A stretch of 64,000 nt of DNA from Petasospora fabianii (taxonomy: Eukaryota > Ascomycota > Saccharomycetes > Phaffomycetales > Wickerhamomycetaceae), in the NCBI GenBank assembly GCA_022641835.1, contig CP048723.1, forward strand, positions 248,001 through 312,000, read 5' to 3'. The stretch's first letter is position 1; the number at the start of each line of letters is the position of its first letter. The notes beneath the pieces are model-generated. The model was not told the origin of the DNA. It was given only the letters and a program-made list of their open reading frames with translations, and did no database searches. A program made the translations under genes and the position numbers. Positions 37,339 through 47,608 of this stretch are shown here, piece after piece.

Positions 37339-40300
37339 TCAAGAGAAGAAGTACTGTGATTTTCTCAACTCCTGAACATCAAAGTCACCCTTTGGAGGAA
37401 TGTCTGGAAGTGTCAATGGTGCAAGAATCTTGACAAATCTACCAGTGCTTTCATCATCAGTAATGTCATCGACTTCAACAGCCTTACCACGCTTCGTTGT
37501 GGTCTTGGTAGCAATCAAACTGTTAAGATCAACACCTTCCAATAAGCTCACAGTGGTAACCTCAGACATACCTCTGGCAACTTCAGCAGGATCATCACTC
37601 TTCAGTCTCTCCTGTCTTCTCTTCTCCAAGTAAATCTCCTCACCAAGACTGATACGCTTACCCAACTGTTGACTTAATTCCTTTCTCAAAGCAGCAACTT
37701 TCTTGGCAGGTTCAGAGTTCTTTGGAATCTTGACGATTCTAAGGAACCCTTTATATCTTTCATCAAACTCCTGTTTCAATCTAGCAACCAAATCAACCTC
37801 ATGCAACTTGATGAATTCATCTCTAAGAGCATCATTCATAGTACTGATATCACAAGCATGTGTCCAATAAGAATCGTGAACAGCAGCGAAATCCAATCCT
37901 TTCTTAGAGCAAGCAATGGCACTCAAAAGCATATGGGTGGCGTCCAAAGAGTGGATAAAGTTTGGTGGGAAGGCAGCCATCTGCTTTCTTGAATCAACAG
38001 GACTAATGGCAAATGGGTCCTTCAAATAAACAGTCTGCAAATTCGTAGAAATTTGCTTTCTCTGAACAGCACGGTATGGTTGTACAATAGGCAAGTTAAG
38101 TGGTGTAGTCCAAATAACACTAGCCATGAATGGTGGTTTACCACCGACAGTGGTCAATTCTCTTGGATCAAGTTCAAGATCCAATCTCAAAGAACTGGAA
38201 ATCAACTTGGCACAATCAGCAAGCCAATCTTGAATCAAATGGGCACCTTCAAACAATTCTCTGATACAGGCAAACACATGCTTTGTCAAATAAGAACTGT
38301 ACTGATAAGTGTCCTCATCAGGGAACACATTCTCCAACTGTTTGTTGATCTGGGCAGTAGCACCGACATAAGTGACACCATAGACGTTCGTCATCACCGT
38401 CTGCTTGACAACTTTACGTTTGATCTTATCCTTCAACAAAGTTGCCATTTCATCACCTTCAGCGGAGAGCTTCTCGAGTCTCTTGATCAGCAATCCAGCA
38501 ACATGGGTGTACACATCTTGTGGTCTCTCCGATGGAGTCAAGTTGACCTGTCTAGCACCTTCGACATCACCACCAAGGGCAGCATAATGCTGGAGACCAT
38601 TACAAGTACCATCCTGGTGCACTGGTTGGTGAGAGATAAACTGAGTTGGATCTGGAGATCTCAATGCATCAGCGAGCTCAAAGATGGTGGCAAGTGCCTG
38701 CCATGGCTTATCAGCAGACTTCCACCATTCCTGATATCCCAATGGGTCATCAGCGGTCTTGAACACTTTATCCAAGTTTTCTTCAACAAATGCAATACGT
38801 TCATGCAATGGAGCCTTATCAATACCAAACAAGTTGGACAAATGCACTTTCAACCACTTCAAACCTTCTTCACCTAATGGCTTACCCCTCCAGAAGATGA
38901 GCAAACCTCTTGACAAATCATTACCGAGATGGTTGAAGTTTGGAGAGAGTGGATAAGCACGACCTCTGAAATCCATGTTATGTGGGAAATACATTTTTTC
39001 ACCGAGGAAGGCTCTGGCAATCTCCAATTTGTAATTAGCGTCACATCTCACGGATCTATAATTGTTATGATCATGTTGAGCCTTCTTACGATCGGCCTTG
39101 TATGTGGCAATCACAGATGGATCCTCAGAGGAGTCTGGTGCTGGTGGGTATTCAAATTTACCAACCATTGGTGGGATGTCAAGGAACTCTTCACCAGTGT
39201 TCCAGATGTGAGACATGATGTTGAAGACACGTTCGTTGACAGTCCATGCTGTGTTTCCAAGAACGTTGAGACCTTCATACACGGCATCGAGCTTATCACT
39301 TGAGGCCTTGAGGTAGGCAATTTGCTCTGGAGAGTCCTTGGATCTCACGACAGAGTTTTGAGAGTATAGGTAACCTCCATTGTTCCAAGAAGACCATGGA
39401 CGTGGCTTAACAAGCATAGGTAAAAACTGTGGTTGAACGGCACCAACGAGTGAGTCAGATGATAATGATGTTGAGAGAGATCTGTGGATTCTGATGATAC
39501 CAACCTTGATGGACTTCACGTATTGGAATCCGTGATAAAATGCAGGAGCCTCGCCATGAACTTTTTGCTTAGTGACTGGGTCAACACCTTCAACTTTAAC
39601 TTTAGCAACGTGCATCAACATTGTGATAAGAAGGGATCCGATCTTGGACTTTGCATCTGTTGGCCATGAGATCTTCCATTCGGAGAGCTTGTCGGATTTG
39701 AAATGAGCAAGTGATTTGGCAAACTTCTTAAGATCCTGTGGGTTCTTAACATCTTTGAAAACGGAATGCTCGGATTTTTTCACCTGTTCAGATCTATACT
39801 CCAACTCAAGTGCATTAGCAACTGCAAGGACGGCTCTTCCGACTCTCATACCATCAGCGACACCACCGGTGGAGTTCAATTTTAAGATCTCGAGGATAGT
39901 GATAGCAGTCATCTTTTTGGAAGACAACAGAGAGAAGAATGGAGCATATTTTGCTCTTTCAGTCCACTCTGTTTTTCTTGGTGGTTTGAAAGTTGGGTCC
40001 TTGAGTTTCTTACAGAGGGCAAGCTCCTCTTCAACGAGGGGCATCATCTGTTCGGACCAAGTCCAGAGCATAGAGTTGAGAGATTTGGAGAAACTCATGG
40101 CACCTTTTTCCTTCTGTTCTTCGTAATCATGTTTCCATCTCTCCTGTGCCGCAATGACAGCGTTATTCTCAAGCTGTTTCTGTCTAACCTGATTGAACGA
40201 ATCTAAGGCAGCTTCAAATTTTTCCTTTTGCTCCTCGGACAGGGATGTGTAGATCTTGTAAAAATTGATGTCGGTGTTGTTGTCATTGGCGATGAAGTTG

Positions 40301-41205
40301 AGTTTCTCATTCAAATCCTGATCCAAATTCTTGGTGAAGTCGTGATCGATGTGTGGGGCAAGACCAAGAAGTGTACGTCTGATAGCCTTCATACCGAATG
40401 TGTCAACGGCTCTAAGATCATCAGCGCCACTTTTCTGTAATGTTGGGACGTAATCTTCTTCTTCTGCTTGACTTGTCTCGATAGGTTCTTCTGATGTGAG
40501 TTGATCCTTGTTTGAGATGATGTGTCTGTACTCTTCTGGGACGTCTTTCACTGTGTAATCAAAATTTTCAACAAGCTTTGATATCTGATCGATTCCAAGG
40601 ACATCGATGTGGGCAAATACATCACTGACTTTACCACCTGCCCTAACATGTCTTGTGATGTAATGTGTTGGATCGATGTCGTTAACAACGAGAGCCTTAT
40701 TTGTGAGGATGGCAAAAGTTCTAGCATTTGGTTGAACTTTGTGGAAAGTGTACCAATCCGAAACGATCTTGTCAAGTTGGTGGAGCTCGACAGTTGAAGA
40801 CTCAGCGTACTTGGCGAGGTATTTGTTGAGATCATCGATGAAAGGCAGATGGTCCTCCTTGAGCAAAGGCTCAAGGGAGGCCAAAACACTTCTAGCTCTG
40901 GTAAAATCTCTATCTTCAAGAAGCACATCGAGAAGAGACCAAAGTCTTGTGATGTCATCAGTGTTTCTCTCTCTCAAGACGCCATCGGCCTTTGTAGAGT
41001 ATGATCCTCCAAGAACCCTGTTATATGTCTCTGTCTCAGAGCTCTTAGTGGATCCCATGCCCAAGTTGATAGTCTTGAGTTCATCTATCGTGGCGGAAAG
41101 CGAAGCGAGTCCCGTATTTGATCTTCGTAACACAGTCAAAGTCGATGGGAAGACTCTGCACCTAGCCGCCAAGGGCTTCCGTGATCTCGAGAGTGCTCTA
41201 AGCAT
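37339..41205 (-). CDS. RPO41: Mitochondrial RNA polymerase Rpo41 (T7-like)
   Basis: 1288 residues (1351 in S. cerevisiae). The N-terminus MLRALSRSRKPLAARCRVF is a mitochondrial presequence. Residues about 80-200 form the helical PPR-like N-terminal extension, and the single-subunit phage-type polymerase domain follows. Visible motifs: motif A around residue 865 (HQDGTCNGLQHYAALGGD, with catalytic Asp), motif B around 930-950 (KVVKQTVMTNVYGVTYVGA) and motif C around 1110 (VHDSYWTHACD, second catalytic Asp). The protein transcribes mtDNA and primes its replication with the factor Mtf1. The C-terminus DFDVQELRKSQYFFS ends with the FxFS-like tail of the family. All catalytic residues are present. 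Confidence 0.97.
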   Translation of the reverse strand: MLRALSRSRKPLAARCRVFPSTLTVLRRSNTGLASLSATIDELKTINLGMGSTKSSETETYNRVLGGSYSTKADGVLRERNTDDITRLWSLLDVLLEDRDFTRARSVLASLEPLLKEDHLPFIDDLNKYLAKYAESSTVELHQLDKIVSDWYTFHKVQPNARTFAILTNKALVVNDIDPTHYITRHVRAGGKVSDVFAHIDVLGIDQISKLVENFDYTVKDVPEEYRHIISNKDQLTSEEPIETSQAEEEDYVPTLQKSGADDLRAVDTFGMKAIRRTLLGLAPHIDHDFTKNLDQDLNEKLNFIANDNNTDINFYKIYTSLSEEQKEKFEAALDSFNQVRQKQLENNAVIAAQERWKHDYEEQKEKGAMSFSKSLNSMLWTWSEQMMPLVEEELALCKKLKDPTFKPPRKTEWTERAKYAPFFSLLSSKKMTAITILEILKLNSTGGVADGMRVGRAVLAVANALELEYRSEQVKKSEHSVFKDVKNPQDLKKFAKSLAHFKSDKLSEWKISWPTDAKSKIGSLLITMLMHVAKVKVEGVDPVTKQKVHGEAPAFYHGFQYVKSIKVGIIRIHRSLSTSLSSDSLVGAVQPQFLPMLVKPRPWSSWNNGGYLYSQNSVVRSKDSPEQIAYLKASSDKLDAVYEGLNVLGNTAWTVNERVFNIMSHIWNTGEEFLDIPPMVGKFEYPPAPDSSEDPSVIATYKADRKKAQHDHNNYRSVRCDANYKLEIARAFLGEKMYFPHNMDFRGRAYPLSPNFNHLGNDLSRGLLIFWRGKPLGEEGLKWLKVHLSNLFGIDKAPLHERIAFVEENLDKVFKTADDPLGYQEWWKSADKPWQALATIFELADALRSPDPTQFISHQPVHQDGTCNGLQHYAALGGDVEGARQVNLTPSERPQDVYTHVAGLLIKRLEKLSAEGDEMATLLKDKIKRKVVKQTVMTNVYGVTYVGATAQINKQLENVFPDEDTYQYSSYLTKHVFACIRELFEGAHLIQDWLADCAKLISSSLRLDLELDPRELTTVGGKPPFMASVIWTTPLNLPIVQPYRAVQRKQISTNLQTVYLKDPFAISPVDSRKQMAAFPPNFIHSLDATHMLLSAIACSKKGLDFAAVHDSYWTHACDISTMNDALRDEFIKLHEVDLVARLKQEFDERYKGFLRIVKIPKNSEPAKKVAALRKELSQQLGKRISLGEEIYLEKRRQERLKSDDPAEVARGMSEVTTVSLLEGVDLNSLIATKTTTKRGKAVEVDDITDDESTGRFVKILAPLTLPDIPPKGDFDVQELRKSQYFFS

Positions 41206-41600
41206 GTTTGCGAGAAGGAGGAGTCACCTGAGTATACAATAGTGAGCTAATCCAGCGCAAAGCAAAGTGTAAATATACTGTTTGAGACTTGCCGCTGAGA
41301 AAAGATCTTTTAAGAAGAAGAAGAAGAGTGTTGTGGAGGTGCCATTGAAAAAGAAAAAGTGGTGATGGGTTTAGGGCAGCGTAACCTTTCCTAAATAAGT
41401 TAACTTCCTAATGCGGATGTTTTGGCGCTTTAGTGCCGCTTTGAACTTTTGACCAGAAATTTGGGGGCGGCTCAGAGATAAATCTATCTTATAACCCTTT
41501 AGCAATCCCTAATAGCTCACAGCTGATCTCGCTGTTCCTCTCAGCTCAGATACTGGATCTCTTTCTCTCTCATACACAACAACAGTAGCAAACACAAACC
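41206..41600. other. Divergent promoter RPO41 / SNF7
   Basis: 395 bp between divergent start codons. It has a run of AAGAAGAAGAAG near 41316, a GGGGGCGG box near 41463, and CT-rich leader sequence before SNF7. No RNA gene seen. Confidence 0.45.
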
Positions 41601-42266
41601 ATGTGGTCGTACCTCTTTGGCGGAAACCAGAAGGACAAAGACGCCCCTAAGAAGGCCATCGTTGGCCTTAGGGAGCAGATAAACATGTTAACAAAGAAGC
41701 AGAACCATCTCTATACACAGGTGGATGCATTTGATGAACAGGCACGCAAGTTCATCTCAACAGACAAGACTAAGGCTAAGAATGCCCTTAAGCGGAAGAA
41801 ACTGCTTGCTACAGAAGCTGACAAGATTACGCAACAGATAGAAGCTTTGGAATCACAACTTCACTCCATTGAGAATGCAAACTTGAACCTTGAGACAATG
41901 AAGGCAATGAAGGCCGGTGCTAAGGCCATGAAGCAGATCCACGGTGGTATCACCGTCGATAAAGTTGATGAGACAATGGATGAGATTCGTGAACAGGCTG
42001 AACTCGGTGAGGAGATCAGCGAAGCCATTTCAAGATCTTATCCAGTTGACAACATCGATGAGGATGAACTCGAAGAAGAATTGGAGGCTCTACAGCAAGA
42101 AGAGGTTGACGATAAGCTTCTTAACAGTGGCACAAAGAACTCAGCTGCCCATGTTAACATGCCAAGTGTTCCAAATACAACGCTTAATGCTGGCAAGGAG
42201 GAAGCGGAAGAAGAGGATGAGGATGAGAAGGCTTTGAAAGCTTTACAGGCTGAAATGGGTCTTTAA
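41601..42266 (+). CDS. SNF7: ESCRT-III subunit Snf7/Vps32
   Basis: 221 residues (240 in S. cerevisiae). Snf7 polymerises on endosomes to drive inward budding of multivesicular bodies. The start MWSYLFGGNQKDKDAPKKAI resembles the family. A basic long helical hairpin (residues about 20-110, including LKRKKLLATEADKITQQIEALESQL) gives way to an acidic C-terminal half. The last residues DEKALKALQAEMGL form the MIM1-like helix bound by Vps4. No Gly2 is present, so membrane insertion would rely on the N-terminal hydrophobic residues, as in yeast. Confidence 0.95.
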   Translation: MWSYLFGGNQKDKDAPKKAIVGLREQINMLTKKQNHLYTQVDAFDEQARKFISTDKTKAKNALKRKKLLATEADKITQQIEALESQLHSIENANLNLETMKAMKAGAKAMKQIHGGITVDKVDETMDEIREQAELGEEISEAISRSYPVDNIDEDELEEELEALQQEEVDDKLLNSGTKNSAAHVNMPSVPNTTLNAGKEEAEEEDEDEKALKALQAEMGL

Positions 42267-42675
42267 TTATTGGCATACAGCTACGTATTCTATTGCACTG
42301 GTTTCTATGCGTTTATTCTTTTTTCCCCATGGGTGGTTAGTGATATTGACAGGGTTGAGCGGAGGAGGGGGCAACCCCTCCTTTATACTACTACTTTTTG
42401 ATTTACCCCTTCTCTTTTTTATCCAGACCACTGGGATGTGGTTCACAACACGGAGGTACAGTTGTGTCTTTTTTGCAATTAATAATGAAGTTCACCTTAG
42501 AAATGAAGAAATAAGAGAGATAAAAGTAGTATATCAATGAATTGATATTAAGAAAACACCCAGACACCATTTCGTTATTTATATAATCTGCATGAGCAGA
42601 TAAGCCAGCAGTTAACTCACTTTGTTCTCTTTGTTTGAGCTGACCAAGGGCTAGTCTGCTACTTCTAAGTCCACA
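42267..42675. other. Intergenic region SNF7 / PQ-loop gene
   Basis: 409 bp, T-rich just after SNF7 (probable 3' end signals), with a GGAGGGGGCAACCCCTCC imperfect hairpin near 42362-42380 and T-rich runs on either side. No gene. Confidence 0.4.
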
Positions 42676-43479
42676 ATGTCAGACTATTGCGATATATATC
42701 GAGATCCAGACAGTACAAATTTCATCACTTCGCTATTCATCGCTGCAGGGATCGTCGCATCGTACATCCCACAGTACTACACCATCATCAACACACGCGT
42801 CTCCATTGGTCTCTCACCGACATATTTATTCCTCTTCTCCCTAGCGAGTGCATCTTCAGTGACAAATCTGATTCTTTTATCATTCATATCACTCCCCTGC
42901 TGCTCCGTGCTCTCACCATTTGAGTGTGTCAACTCGCAAGTATCCCTTATCCAAGTGGGACTCCAATCCATCTGTACACTCGCCATCCCACTTCTCTGTG
43001 TCATATACACCAATACACCAGAGAACACTGAATACAAGAGTATTACAAAGGCATGGAGAGGAGTCGTGTGGTATCTCACGGGGACACTTGTCCTTTTGTT
43101 CATTGCCAAGCTTCATTTCTCCAATGAGCATATCATTCTCCTAGCCAATGCTCTTGGAATAATGTCCACAATTATCACATTCATCCAATACATTCCTCAG
43201 ATCATGGAAACATATCGCGTTAAGGCCTCAGGTGCACTTTCTGTGATGATGATGTGTATCCAGACACCGGGAGGCTTTGTTTGGACAGCTACATTAATGC
43301 TAAAGCCTGGATCTCAATGGAGTTCTTGGTTACCATATCTCTCTGCAGCTACACTACAAGGAATCGTACTGCTGATGTGTATCTACTATGACTTTTGCTA
43401 CGATCATGACATCAACAGACCTCTGTTGCCACAAGTCACCGATGATGCTGGTGTTCCGCATTATGCCAACTCTTCATAA
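42676..43479 (+). CDS. PQ-loop repeat membrane protein
   Basis: 267 residues with about seven membrane segments and two PQ-loop motifs: SYIPQYYTI near residues 29-37 and QYIPQIMET near 171-179, each starting a three-helix bundle. This architecture is shared by the vacuolar cationic amino-acid exporters Ypq1-3, cystinosin and related fungal proteins. VSIGLSPTYLFLF after the first PQ and SGALSVMMMCIQTPGG after the second are typical of the group. It is shorter than Ypq1-3 (about 300 aa or more), so I do not assign a symbol. Likely a vacuolar or other endomembrane transporter. Confidence 0.85.
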   Translation: MSDYCDIYRDPDSTNFITSLFIAAGIVASYIPQYYTIINTRVSIGLSPTYLFLFSLASASSVTNLILLSFISLPCCSVLSPFECVNSQVSLIQVGLQSICTLAIPLLCVIYTNTPENTEYKSITKAWRGVVWYLTGTLVLLFIAKLHFSNEHIILLANALGIMSTIITFIQYIPQIMETYRVKASGALSVMMMCIQTPGGFVWTATLMLKPGSQWSSWLPYLSAATLQGIVLLMCIYYDFCYDHDINRPLLPQVTDDAGVPHYANSS

Positions 43480-43666
43480 GCACACCAACCACAACAGCAT
43501 AACAAAGTCCTCTGTTTATCTACATAATTGCATTTCCGGCATAACAAAGAACAAATAAACATAAATATATCCGATATACACAGGGTAGTCCTCATTAATT
43601 GTGTAAATATGCAACGTTCCATCATGACTCCTTTTTCTTTTGTAAAGCTTGTTGACGTATCTTTTC

Positions 43667-45193
43667 TTAAACAGAGATGGTCTTCCAGATGTTCAAACCA
43701 TCAGTACCAGTACTCACAAGGGCACCTGGGATCTGTTTATGCCATTGAACGTCCTTAACCTCCTTTTGCCAATGAACAAAGAGCAATTGTGGTGGAATCT
43801 CCTGCAATTCCTGAGTCTCGGATTTTTGTTGTTTGATCTCTTCATCATCAGCCTCGACGGAAAGATCCCAAAGTGTCACGGTGTTATCCTCGGAGGAGAC
43901 GGCAATGATGGACTCATCGAGTGGATTGAAAGAAATGGATGTAATTGCCGACTTGTGGAAATCGTATTGAGCCACTGGAGATGGTGCAGCACCAGGTTTG
44001 AAATGACGCAAGTCCCAAATACCCCACTTACCATCATCATCACCAGATGCAAGCAAATAGTTAATCTTGTCACACCATGAGATCACGTTAATGTCAGTCT
44101 TAGAGCCCTGGACAGAGATCGCTGGTCTATGCTTCTTAGATCTGGTATCCCAGATGCGAATGTGTCCATCGGTACCACATGTGGCGAACACTGTCTGTTC
44201 AGCCTTGGACCATTGAATATCCTCAATGGATTCGTTGTTGTTAACTGTGAATGGGGTCTTGTCTGTGGTCCAACCGCTGGATGTTCTATTGGTCAAGAAG
44301 ACTCTACCAGTGCAATCACCAGAGAGCAAACTTCCCGTATTGATGAGTGGAGACCAATCCAATCCGTAACCTTCAACGTTACCGTGGTTTCTAATTGTGT
44401 GAATTGGTTTCTTTGCAGTCTTTGGGATTGTGTATCCTGGAGAGTCAAAAGACTTGTACTGGGAGGCCAAATCATAGATCAAAACCTCACCATTTTCACT
44501 AGATGTAGCTGTGAGGTACTCCCCCGTTGTGGCAGAGTGTGGAGACACTCTGAGACGATTTGTTGTGTCACGGAGTGGGAGGTTTTCAGATTCCATAACT
44601 GGATCACCATCGAATTCGTCCTCTTCTTCTTCATCTGATTCTTCTCCTTCGTCGTCTTTAACCAAAGTCTTGGCCAACTGACTCAATTTGAGAACAAGAA
44701 GTTCATTATCCTTCTTTCTTTCAGCCTGTGTAGCAGTTGCAACGTACACGGATGCAGGGTAATTTCTTCTCTCTTCACCAAGGTGGTCTGGCAGAACGTC
44801 AATTGTCAAGCATGGCCATGGCATGTTCACAGTGTGAAGCATTTCATAAACGGTTGGGTCGGCCTCAAGTACTTCATCTGGACCAAGAGGTTTCGATCTA
44901 TGTGGAAGATAAAGTGTAGATTCAGGCTCCTTCTCCTGAGCCTCATCAGCCTTAATCACCTCCTGGGCATCTGTAACGTTCTCATCGTCACCTTCAGCCT
45001 CGCCGGAGGAGTCAATTTCCACAATTTCTCCATCAGAATCATATTCATCAGAGTATGGATCTTCAAACTCACCCATATCGATATCATCACCTGCAACCTC
45101 CTGCTTAGTGGCCTCAGGAACAGAGTCCACACCCTTCTTGGCAGCAGTATTTCTTGGAGAGGATTGCACCTCCTCAGCAGATCTCTTGGACAT
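43667..45193 (-). CDS. RRB1: Ribosome-biogenesis WD40 chaperone Rrb1
   Basis: 508 residues (511 in S. cerevisiae). Rrb1 is the dedicated chaperone of ribosomal protein uL3 (Rpl3) in early 60S assembly. An acidic N-terminus ([21 protein letters not shown] and on, residues about 35-75) precedes the CAF1-type histone-binding-like segment ([16 protein letters not shown]...[12 protein letters not shown], about 93-140). A WD40 propeller follows, with repeats ending in [34 protein letters not shown] and a C-terminal LNIWKTISV. The promoter has PAC and A/T-rich RRPE-like elements, the signature of yeast ribosome-biogenesis genes. Confidence 0.95.
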   Translation of the reverse strand: MSKRSAEEVQSSPRNTAAKKGVDSVPEATKQEVAGDDIDMGEFEDPYSDEYDSDGEIVEIDSSGEAEGDDENVTDAQEVIKADEAQEKEPESTLYLPHRSKPLGPDEVLEADPTVYEMLHTVNMPWPCLTIDVLPDHLGEERRNYPASVYVATATQAERKKDNELLVLKLSQLAKTLVKDDEGEESDEEEEDEFDGDPVMESENLPLRDTTNRLRVSPHSATTGEYLTATSSENGEVLIYDLASQYKSFDSPGYTIPKTAKKPIHTIRNHGNVEGYGLDWSPLINTGSLLSGDCTGRVFLTNRTSSGWTTDKTPFTVNNNESIEDIQWSKAEQTVFATCGTDGHIRIWDTRSKKHRPAISVQGSKTDINVISWCDKINYLLASGDDDGKWGIWDLRHFKPGAAPSPVAQYDFHKSAITSISFNPLDESIIAVSSEDNTVTLWDLSVEADDEEIKQQKSETQELQEIPPQLLFVHWQKEVKDVQWHKQIPGALVSTGTDGLNIWKTISV

Positions 45194-45257
45194 GTCTATA
45201 GAGCTTCAAAGGCCTGCAATAGGTGTTATGATACCTTTTGAAATGGGTTAAATATGT

Positions 45258-45286
45258 CTCATCGCACGTTATAAATTTTTTTTTCC
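45258..45286 (-). promoter_or_regulatory. PAC box and RRPE-like tract of RRB1
   Basis: CTCATCGC at 45258-45265 is the complement of the PAC core GCGATGAG. The T-rich AAATTTTTTTTT at about 45273-45285 resembles the RRPE element. They lie 65-95 bp upstream of RRB1, the classic ribosome-biogenesis promoter arrangement. Confidence 0.65.
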
Positions 45287-45309
45287 GTCCTTGTCAAATT
45301 CCGATTGAG

Positions 45310-45329
45310 TCACGTGATATGTCACGTGA
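45310..45329. promoter_or_regulatory. Two TCACGTGA palindromes in the RRB1/SED5 divergent promoter
   Basis: TCACGTGA at 45310-45317 and 45322-45329, starts 12 bp apart. They fit Cbf1 (or another bHLH). They could serve either RRB1 or SED5. Confidence 0.6.
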
Positions 45330-45459
45330 ATCGAGGTCGGAATGGACAAACGCGATTCGTCTCAGACTTTGAGGTAAAGGACAAGCCACGTCTCTTTTAT
45401 TGTCTACTACTTGTCATATACAGTAAGGAGTCTAGCCTACATATCAACAAGTCACAGTC

Positions 45460-46395
45460 ATGCAAGCCATGTATGCATCAAGGCCACCCACGAGCGATAT
45501 ACGCGACCGTACACTCGAGTTCCACCAATCCGTTGCCTCTTTCAACAAGCGTGTCAATAGGGGAGCCCAACAACAGCCACAACCTTCTCCAGCGACTAAG
45601 AAGTCCGAGTTCCACCTTAGAGCATCACAGATAGCTAAGGATATCTCTCATACATCGGAGCTTCTCGGTAAGCTTGCCCTTCTTGCAAAGAAGAAGCCGA
45701 TGTTTGATGATAGACCACAAGAGATATCGGAACTCACATATGTGATCAAGCAGGACATTGTTAAGATTGAAAAGAACCTTAAGAACTTACAAGCATATGC
45801 TCAGACCGGTGCAGACCAACCAAATGAACAACTAAAGACCAATTCTAAGAACATTGTGCAATTGCTTAACACCAAGATGAAGAATGTTAGTGGTAATTTC
45901 AAAGAAGTACTAGAGACGAGACAAAAGACCGAGATGGAGAACAAATCAAGAAAGGAAAAGTTCTTTTCATCTGTACAAAGTACAACTACTGGACCAGTAA
46001 TACCATCCACAGTATCTGATAATCCGTTCTTGATGGATGATAGTCAAGATAGTCCAAATACTGCGCTTTTGCAATTACCACAGGATCAACAGATGCAATT
46101 ACTCGAAGAACAAGCTACTGAATACTTACAAGATCGTAATCGTGCAGTTGAGACGATTGAGTCGACTATTCAAGAAGTTGGTAATTTGTTCCAACAACTT
46201 GCTACGATGGTGAATGAACAGAGTGAAGTTATCCAGAGAATTGATACAAATGTTCAGGATATTGATATGAATGTTATGGGTGCTCAGAGAGAACTATTGA
46301 AATATTTCAAGTCCATTTCCAATAACAGATGGCTATATCTTAAGGTGTTTGGTGTGTTGCTCATGTTCTTTATCATGTGGATCTTGGTGAATTAG
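45460..46395 (+). CDS. SED5: cis-Golgi t-SNARE Sed5 (syntaxin 5)
   Basis: 311 residues (340 in S. cerevisiae). Sed5 is the Qa-SNARE for ER-to-Golgi and intra-Golgi fusion. The N-terminal TSDIRDRTLEFHQSV is the Sly1-binding peptide. An Habc helical domain follows (FHLRASQIAKDISHTSELLGKLALLAKKK and on), then a linker. The SNARE motif, about residues 225-288 (DRNRAVETIESTIQEVGNLFQQLATMVNEQSEVIQRIDTN), contains the central Gln, and a single C-terminal membrane anchor ends WILVN. An in-frame ATG lies only three codons into the protein, so the exact start is slightly uncertain. It pairs functionally with GOS1 in this window. Confidence 0.95.
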   Translation: MQAMYASRPPTSDIRDRTLEFHQSVASFNKRVNRGAQQQPQPSPATKKSEFHLRASQIAKDISHTSELLGKLALLAKKKPMFDDRPQEISELTYVIKQDIVKIEKNLKNLQAYAQTGADQPNEQLKTNSKNIVQLLNTKMKNVSGNFKEVLETRQKTEMENKSRKEKFFSSVQSTTTGPVIPSTVSDNPFLMDDSQDSPNTALLQLPQDQQMQLLEEQATEYLQDRNRAVETIESTIQEVGNLFQQLATMVNEQSEVIQRIDTNVQDIDMNVMGAQRELLKYFKSISNNRWLYLKVFGVLLMFFIMWILVN

Positions 46396-46581
46396 GTTCC
46401 TATGGTAATCTACAGGGTGGTTGATATAACTCTGAATACAAAGTTCAACTTGATAGTGAAGTGTCTTGAAGTGTAGATGGAGTCCTGTGTATATAAATGT
46501 CTAGTTGATCTTGTGTATATAAACGTCTAGTTGATCTTGTCTTGATCCTTATGAACTCGCGCTTTGAAGAAATGGGTCAAG

Positions 46582-46587
46582 ACGCGT
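46582..46587. promoter_or_regulatory. ACGCGT (MCB) upstream of the EVE-domain gene
   Basis: A single perfect MluI box 60 bp before the start codon at 46647. One copy is weak evidence for cell-cycle control. Confidence 0.3.
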
Positions 46588-46646
46588 CTCGTCTCTCTTC
46601 TCGATACTTTCTCCCCAAGATATCTCTAAATTACTGATCACTTCCA

Positions 46647-47339
46647 ATGCCACCAAGAGTTCAGAAGAAGCCAGTTACAAAGACAAAGACAACTACAAAG
46701 ACCGACGATCTCGTCTCCAAGATCGATGTCTCCTCTTTACAAAAACCCGAACCAAAGAAGCCAGCACAGTTCCCAGTTGATCCAAAGAACAATAATGTCA
46801 GATACTGGCTTATAAAATCCGAACCATACACACGAATTGATCCACGATCAGGTAAGGATGTAAAGTTCCCACTCAGTGCCTTGAAAGAAGTGGAGTTTGA
46901 ACCATGGGACGGTGTACGTAACCATGAAGCTAAGAACAACATGCTTAACATGCGTAAGGGCGATTTCCTCCTCTTTTATCACTCTAATGCTCCTATTCCG
47001 GGACTTGTCGGTATTGCAGAAGTGGCTAATGAAGCTCATCCAGACTTACTCCAATTCGACAAATCAAGTCATTACTACGATCCAAAATCATCAGTGGAGT
47101 CTCCACGTTGGTGGTGTGTCGATGTCAAGTTCAAACGTAGATTGAGGGCAAAGATCCCATTGGCTGAATTACAAGGAAATGCAAAGCTCTCCGAGATGTC
47201 ATTAGTCAAAAGAGGTCGTCTCAGTGTTAGTCCAGTGAGGAAAGAGGAATACTACACCATCTTGGAGATGGAGAGTGCTAAACCCGTGACAGATGACATT
47301 GATTGTGATCTTGATCATAAGTTTATAGATTGGTCTTAA
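46647..47339 (+). CDS. EVE-domain protein (THYN1/thymocyte nuclear protein 1-like)
   Basis: 230 residues. A Lys/Thr-rich, probably nuclear N-terminus (about 1-45) is followed by one EVE domain: RYWLIKSEPYT at about 51-61, WDGVRNHEAKNNMLNMRKGDFLLFYHSN near 89-116, GIAEVANEAHPD near 122-133, and SPRWWCVDVKFKRRL near 151-165. EVE domains have a PUA-like fold and bind modified bases in DNA or RNA; the human relative THYN1 is the model. The fold and family are clear, the ligand is not. Divided from RAD54 by an A/T repeat region. Confidence 0.88.
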   Translation: MPPRVQKKPVTKTKTTTKTDDLVSKIDVSSLQKPEPKKPAQFPVDPKNNNVRYWLIKSEPYTRIDPRSGKDVKFPLSALKEVEFEPWDGVRNHEAKNNMLNMRKGDFLLFYHSNAPIPGLVGIAEVANEAHPDLLQFDKSSHYYDPKSSVESPRWWCVDVKFKRRLRAKIPLAELQGNAKLSEMSLVKRGRLSVSPVRKEEYYTILEMESAKPVTDDIDCDLDHKFIDWS

Positions 47340-47354
47340 TCAATATATATAATC

Positions 47355-47475
47355 TCAGTTCAATATATTGAACTGAACTTCATCTTCATATATGGTATAT
47401 GATATATGGTATATGTTATATGGTATATCACATATATTACATCAATATATTACATCAATATATAATATATTAGTT
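47355..47475. repeat. 22-bp palindrome and TATATGG minisatellite
   Basis: A perfect 22-bp palindrome with arms TCAGTTCAATA lies at 47355-47376. It is followed by repeats of TATATGGTATATG-type and ACATCAATATATT units to about 47475. The palindrome is 16 bp after the EVE-gene stop codon and may be a cruciform or 3' end element. Confidence 0.7.
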
Positions 47476-47497
47476 ACGCGTCTCTTACGCGACGCGT
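47476..47497. promoter_or_regulatory. Two ACGCGT MluI cell-cycle boxes upstream of RAD54
   Basis: ACGCGT at 47476-47481 and 47492-47497 with an ACGCG between them, about 115-130 bp before the RAD54 start. This fits MBF-driven G1/S expression, known for repair genes in yeast. Confidence 0.6.
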
Positions 47498-47608
47498 CCT
47501 AAAAAAAAGGTAAACAAACAATTTTGCCTCCCAAAACAAAAACAATAACAAACACTTCTCTCTCTCTTTCTCTCTAACAAACTCTAAGAGAAGACAACAA
47601 CCGCCCTA

